A program made the position numbers and the translations under genes. The notes under the pieces were generated by a model that saw only the letters and a program-made list of their open reading frames with translations, ran no database searches and had not been told where the DNA came from. Shown in pieces: positions 59,882 to 64,000 of a stretch of 64,000 nt of DNA (its first letter is position 1; each line of letters opens with the position of its first letter). The stretch is taken from contig NZ_JAGOPN010000007.1 in the NCBI RefSeq assembly GCF_017991995.1, forward strand, positions 1-64,000, in the 5' to 3' direction. The stretch comes from Pseudacidovorax sp. (GTDB taxonomy: Bacteria; Pseudomonadota; Gammaproteobacteria; Burkholderiales; Burkholderiaceae_C).

Positions 59882-60957
59882 GGCCGGCCTCCCCGTGACG
59901 TCTCCTGTTCGTCGGCGGCCTCCCACTGGCGCAGCAGGTCCAGCGGCACCCAGTCGGCCACCTCGCTGAAGCGCCGCCCGACCATGCGCTCCGCCTGCCG
60001 CAGCAGCGCCGAGACGGGGCTGCTGGGTTCATGCAGCTCGAACCAGTCGCGCACCTGGCGGATGGCGGCGAGCGCATCGTCGCGCGTGACCGGTCGCAGG
60101 CCCGCGGCCAGCGGCGGTCGGCGCAGGTCCACCACGGCGGGCGTCGAGGTCGCCGCCGGCGAAGGCGGCACGGCGGTCACGGCTTCGAGTTCATCGGCCG
60201 CGGGAACGAAGAGCGCCAGCATGCGCTGCAGGGGCAGGAGGTCGGGCGCCTGCTCGCCCAGATGGCTGCGGCACCAGGCCGCGATGGTCTGTACATGGCG
60301 GCAGGCGGCGGCCAGCTGGTGCACCGGCACGTCAGGATCCCCCACGGCCGCCCGGCGCAGGGCGGTCAGTTGTCGGCGCACCGACTCCGGCGACCGTGCA
60401 TCCTCGGGCCGCGGCACCGCCAGGGCCCGCTCCACATCGCGCACGGTCAGGCGCACGCCGGCCCCGGTGTCGAGCGCGATCTCGCGCACGTCGCCCACCA
60501 GGCCCTCCGGATCGGCCAGTGCCGCCAGCGCATTGGCGCGAACCGCCGGCTCGGCCTCGCCGTCGATGACCGGCTGCGGATGGATCGTGTCGGGCCAGGC
60601 ACGCAGTGACTGCACCAGCATGTCCAGGCCCTGCAGCAGCCCCGCCGCCTGGCCCAGGCGGGTGCGCGCGCGGGTGAGGCAGATGATCAGGTGCAGGTCC
60701 TTGGTGCGCAGCAGCAGCCGGCGGCAATCGCGCTCGACCTCGGCCCAGTTGGGGCCTTCGGGCGTGTCGACGAAGCTGCCGTATTGCGCCTCGCCCCGCG
60801 GCTGCAGGCGCGTCCAGAGCATCGCGTACTCCGGGTCGTACTCCAGATTGGGACCGCAGGGTTCGATGTCGCTGACGGGCAGCAACCAGTCGGCCGAGGC
60901 GCCGAGGACATGGCGAGCCCCGGCCAGCGGCGCGGAGTGGGGGACGGCGAGGGTCAT
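59878..60957 (-). CDS. tssA: Type VI secretion protein TssA
   Basis: 359 residues. The ImpA N-terminal domain is recognised by CGPNLEYDPEYAML and by NWAEVERDCRRLLLRTKDLHL, followed by a second helical segment and a C-terminal PVSALLRQAERMVGRRFSEV typical of the TssA1 class. TssA caps the baseplate and the growing sheath during assembly. 40 bases lie between it and the upstream tssG gene. Confidence 0.92.
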   Translation of the reverse strand: MTLAVPHSAPLAGARHVLGASADWLLPVSDIEPCGPNLEYDPEYAMLWTRLQPRGEAQYGSFVDTPEGPNWAEVERDCRRLLLRTKDLHLIICLTRARTRLGQAAGLLQGLDMLVQSLRAWPDTIHPQPVIDGEAEPAVRANALAALADPEGLVGDVREIALDTGAGVRLTVRDVERALAVPRPEDARSPESVRRQLTALRRAAVGDPDVPVHQLAAACRHVQTIAAWCRSHLGEQAPDLLPLQRMLALFVPAADELEAVTAVPPSPAATSTPAVVDLRRPPLAAGLRPVTRDDALAAIRQVRDWFELHEPSSPVSALLRQAERMVGRRFSEVADWVPLDLLRQWEAADEQETSRGGRP

Positions 60958-60997
60958 GGGAAGGAAACGGAAGAACGTAGAAATGAGGCGGCGTCGG

Positions 60998-62200
60998 TCA
61001 GGCCGGGAGGTAGCGTTCGGGCTCGAAGATCATTCCCACGGCGTGGTCCTTCTCGGGCCCGGCACGGGATGCCACGCGCGGCCGGCCCCGCGGCGGGGAT
61101 GCGTCATGGTCGGGACCCGCCGCGCCGGTGGACGGCGCGGGCATGCCGGCAAGGCCCAGCCAGGTCGTCCAGCCCAGGCGCTCGCCTTCTTCCAGCCGGG
61201 CGGGTGGGGCGCTGTCACGCAGGACGCGCAGCTCGACCTCCCAGGCGAACTCGAAGCCGACGAAGCCGCGCACCCACTCGATCAGCACCGGCAGGTCGGC
61301 CCCTCCCGGCGTGAAGCGCAGGTACTGCTGCAACGACAGGGGGCCGATCACCAGCCGGAACTTGTTCTGGCGGTCGGGCACTTTCTCGCCAGCGATGGCG
61401 CCCTGGCCCAGCAGTGCGGCCTCGTTGGCCTGGCCAAGCCGACTGCAGTCCGGCTTCTCGATGTCGATCCAGTGCATCACGAACTCCTGGAGCTCGACAT
61501 GCACCTTGAAGAAATGGGCCAGGGTCGCCGCCAGCCCCGCCGGGTGGCGGGTGCCGCCGGCCAGGTGCGGGGCCGCCGAGAGCCGCGCATGCACAGGCAA
61601 CGGTCCGTGCTGGATCTCCCCCAGTTCATGCCCGGTGAGCCACGCCACGTACCGGCTGAAGCGCTCGTCGTCCGGCCGGTCGAGCCCGGCCGCCGACTGC
61701 CCTTCGGCCCAGGCGCGGTAGACCAGGCTCAGGTAACGGTGGTGGAACAGATCGAGGAAGTCCGCCAGCGTCGGGTCGCCGAGGTTCTCCCAGCGCTCGC
61801 GCACGATCTCGGTGTAGTGCAGGGGCAGCGGACCGTTGGGCCCCAGCAGGCCCAGGCCGAAGACACGCACGGCGGGCAGCGCCGGGTTGTTGCCCCGTCG
61901 CGGATGGGCGCTCGCATAGGGCGCCGCCGTGGCACGTGCCGGCAGCACGGCTTCGGCGATCTCGCGCGGCGCAAAGGCCAGCGAGGCGCGCTGGCCCAAC
62001 CGCACCGGCTCCTGCTGTGGCCGTTGCGCATGGCCGATGCGGGGCAGCGCCGGATGCAGGGCCCCCAGGCGCCGAAGCAGCGGCAGGAAACCGAACTTCC
62101 AGGGCTGGCGGCTCAGGGCCTCCAGCAAGGCATGGGCACGGGCCGCGGCGGGTTGCTGTCCCATGCCGGTTGCCGGCTCCTGGTCGGTCGCTTCAGCCAT
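60998..62200 (-). CDS. tssG: Type VI secretion baseplate protein TssG
   Basis: 400 residues: FGFLPLLRRLGALHPALPRIGHAQRP opens the ImpH/VasB family, with LGLLGPNGPLPLHYTEIVRER and FLDLFHHRYLSLVYRAW as the key blocks. TssG forms a baseplate wedge with TssF. The gap to tssF is only 4 bases, so they are one unit. Confidence 0.95.
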   Translation of the reverse strand: MAEATDQEPATGMGQQPAAARAHALLEALSRQPWKFGFLPLLRRLGALHPALPRIGHAQRPQQEPVRLGQRASLAFAPREIAEAVLPARATAAPYASAHPRRGNNPALPAVRVFGLGLLGPNGPLPLHYTEIVRERWENLGDPTLADFLDLFHHRYLSLVYRAWAEGQSAAGLDRPDDERFSRYVAWLTGHELGEIQHGPLPVHARLSAAPHLAGGTRHPAGLAATLAHFFKVHVELQEFVMHWIDIEKPDCSRLGQANEAALLGQGAIAGEKVPDRQNKFRLVIGPLSLQQYLRFTPGGADLPVLIEWVRGFVGFEFAWEVELRVLRDSAPPARLEEGERLGWTTWLGLAGMPAPSTGAAGPDHDASPPRGRPRVASRAGPEKDHAVGMIFEPERYLPA

Positions 62201-62204
62201 GTGC

Positions 62205-64000
62205 CTAGACGATGCCGCGGCCGCCCATGCGCACCGGCCACTGTGCCACCAGGCCGCGCTGCATCGACTCCAGACGGGTCTGCGTGAAGACGTTGATGCT
62301 GACGTGCCGCGCCAGGTACTGCTCCAGCACCAGCCCGAACAGGTAGGGGCTGGCGCCCGAGAAGCCCTGCTCGTCCACGGTCAGGGTGCACTGCACGCCA
62401 CGCCCGTACACCAGCGGACCGCTGCCGGGCAGGCGGCGGGTCACCGGCTCGATGCGCGAGCCCACCAGGCTGTCGATCTGGCGCAGCTGCGACTCGTCCG
62501 CGCCGTTCACGAACAGCCGCAGCAGGTCCCGCAGGCCCTGCGCCCCCGGACGATGGCCGATGTCCGCCAGCGGCAGATGGTTGAAGTTGAGCTGCCGCAC
62601 CAGCCGCCACGCGAGCTCACGCTCCGCGAACGGCGGCTTGGGCAGGCTCGGCGCACGGATCAGTCCCACCGCCTCCACCGGAATGGAATCAGCCACGCGC
62701 AGATCCGCGCGGCCGTTGCGTGGCATGAGTGCCGGCAGGTCGCGGTTGGTGAGCAGCGCCCGCAGCGACAGGTAGCGGATGGCCTCGGGATAGGGCGCCT
62801 CGTTCTGGTCGACGAGCGAGATGAACACTTCGGTGCCGACGTAAGGGGTGCGCGTGCCGTAGCGGCGCGCCGTGTCCGACGCGGTGCGCGCCTCGCGGCG
62901 GACGCTGAAGTAACGGCCGAGGTTGCCTTCGTCCTCGTTGAGGCTCTGGTAGAGCGGCCGGAACTCCACACCGGCCGTGGTGCGGGCCTGGTGGCCTTCG
63001 ACGGACCGGATGGCGTAGACCTCGAAATCGAGCGGCCGCGAGCGATCGGGCACCACATGGAACTCGGGCTGGGCGGCATTCATCTCGAGCCGGTCGGTGC
63101 GGCGCTCGAAGAGGTTGGCCACCGGCGTGCAGAAGAGCGCGAACTGCCCCTTGTCCACCACAGCCGCCAGCGCGCCGGGCGGCCGGCTCAGCAGCACGAC
63201 GATCTCCAGCTCGTTGTGCGCCACCTGCCTCACGCCCGGCCCGAGCCCCGCCAGCGAGAAGAAGTAGAAGCGCTCCGGACAGGCGAAATACTCGTGCAGC
63301 AGGTTGTGGCCGTGGAAGCTGCGCCATTCGAGCGGCAGCAGGCCCTGTCCGGGCTCCAGCCCATGTTGGACCAGGGCCTGGGACGTGACCGCATGGGGCC
63401 GCACCAGCAACTGGCCCGGCGCCCCGGTGAACGACGCCACGGCCGACGTGTGCAGCAGCTCGAACAGATGCGATGCGACCGACGGGTCGCCGCACAGGTA
63501 CACCGGCAGGCTGTCGAAGCCTGCCAGGTCGTGGAAGCGCAGATCGCCCGCCGTCCTCAGGCGCAGTCGGAGCGCACCGGCCACCTGCACATGGGCCGGC
63601 AGGTGCCGCTCCAGGCCGGGCAGATCCGGTGGAGCGCCCGTGAGCCGGGCATCCACGATCTCGATCGGCCAGAGCGTGACATCCTGGCCGGACCGGAACT
63701 CGCAAGGCGTCTCCTCACCGGCCGGCACCTGTCCGTGAAAGGCCGTGTCCCGGGGCACCACGAAGCCACGCGCAAGATCGCCCTCCTGGTAGTTGGGGTG
63801 GAGCTGCGCGACCGCCATCGACGGCGTGGGCGCCAGATAGTTGGGGTAGAGCACCTCCAGCAGCCGCTGGGTGAAGCGCGGGAACTCGGCGTCCAGCTTG
63901 ATCTGCATGCGCGCCGACATGAAGCAGAAGGCTTCGATCAGGCGCTCCACATAGGGATCGGCCACCTCGATGCCGAGCATGCCGAGCCGGCCTGCGATCC
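62205..64000 (-). CDS. tssF: Type VI secretion baseplate protein TssF, N-terminus cut by the window edge
   Basis: About 598 residues are visible; the first roughly 30 are off the edge. Conserved blocks: AGRLGMLGIEVADPYVERLIEAFCF at the left of the protein, LDAEFPRFTQRLLEVLYPNYLAPTPSM and, later, YEVYAI-like FEVYAIRSVEGHQ, with C-terminal PVRMGGRGIV. TssF is the larger wedge subunit of the sheath baseplate. The likely start is upstream of 64000; the internal ATG at 63980 is not the start. Confidence 0.95.
   Translation of the reverse strand, partial: IAGRLGMLGIEVADPYVERLIEAFCFMSARMQIKLDAEFPRFTQRLLEVLYPNYLAPTPSMAVAQLHPNYQEGDLARGFVVPRDTAFHGQVPAGEETPCEFRSGQDVTLWPIEIVDARLTGAPPDLPGLERHLPAHVQVAGALRLRLRTAGDLRFHDLAGFDSLPVYLCGDPSVASHLFELLHTSAVASFTGAPGQLLVRPHAVTSQALVQHGLEPGQGLLPLEWRSFHGHNLLHEYFACPERFYFFSLAGLGPGVRQVAHNELEIVVLLSRPPGALAAVVDKGQFALFCTPVANLFERRTDRLEMNAAQPEFHVVPDRSRPLDFEVYAIRSVEGHQARTTAGVEFRPLYQSLNEDEGNLGRYFSVRREARTASDTARRYGTRTPYVGTEVFISLVDQNEAPYPEAIRYLSLRALLTNRDLPALMPRNGRADLRVADSIPVEAVGLIRAPSLPKPPFAERELAWRLVRQLNFNHLPLADIGHRPGAQGLRDLLRLFVNGADESQLRQIDSLVGSRIEPVTRRLPGSGPLVYGRGVQCTLTVDEQGFSGASPYLFGLVLEQYLARHVSINVFTQTRLESMQRGLVAQWPVRMGGRGIV

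Overview
The window is uniformly GC-rich chromosomal DNA with almost no non-coding space. It looks like a betaproteobacterium of the order Burkholderiales, most likely Comamonadaceae. This rests on the aa3 oxidase gene order with DUF2970, DUF2909 and SURF1 genes, two tripartite-tricarboxylate (TTT/Bug) substrate-binding proteins, a DUF4148-like secreted peptide, an RpoH gene behind a CIRCE element, and a type VI secretion locus. No rRNA, tRNA, CRISPR array, insertion sequence or integrase was found, and no stretch over 300 bases lacks a gene.

Layout. Positions 1-1489: 3' part of a huge Gly/Leu tandem-repeat protein. 1708-2695: a perfect CIRCE operator and rpoH. 2804-12773: aerobic respiration block on the minus strand, in transcription order DUF2244, ctaC, ctaD, a 36-residue peptide, ctaG, DUF2970, ctaE, then SURF1, a Sco-like protein, ctaA, ctaB and sco, with a DUF2909 gene on the plus strand between the halves. 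Many of these genes are chained by 4-base stop/start overlaps. 12857-19387: housekeeping genes (BioC-like, comF, trmL, DUF4148-like, MaoC hydratase, orphan ParA, KefF/Kef pair).

19400-30868: a catabolic island for ester-linked aromatic (hydroxycinnamate-like) acids: amidohydrolase, crotonase, feruloyl-CoA synthase-like ligase, SDR, two tannase/feruloyl-esterase-family lipoproteins, a TTT binding protein, an acyl-CoA dehydrogenase and a MarR regulator. An overlapping divergent promoter/operator lies at 20315-20351. 37624-41168 holds the lower beta-ketoadipate steps pcaI-pcaJ-pcaF with a divergent IclR-type pcaR and a PcaR-like operator. Together the two regions could take plant phenolic esters to central metabolism, although ring-cleavage genes are not in the window.

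31052-36813 and 41316-44456: two large GGDEF-EAL cyclic-di-GMP proteins, one translationally coupled to an orphan DctP-type periplasmic binding protein. 44472-46632: a three-gene overlapping unit, PAP2 phosphatase - acyl carrier protein - ketoacyl synthase, of unknown product. 46724-59247: DUF1841, TTT protein, SGNH hydrolase, OpgC-like acyltransferase, a 1996-residue thioester alpha-2-macroglobulin, DUF2164 and a U32/RlhA-like protein. 59306-64000: part of a type VI secretion locus (tssF, tssG, tssA and a coupled unknown), running off the right edge.

The main non-genic signals are CIRCE ahead of rpoH, the two operator regions above, a roughly 130-bp dispersed repeat present twice in opposite orientation (30910-31042 and 48204-48332), a palindromic G/C-run repeat pair (23072-23181), and a 27-bp in-frame duplication inside a 42-codon ORF (56792-56920). 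All functional calls are from reading the sequence; no database search was run.
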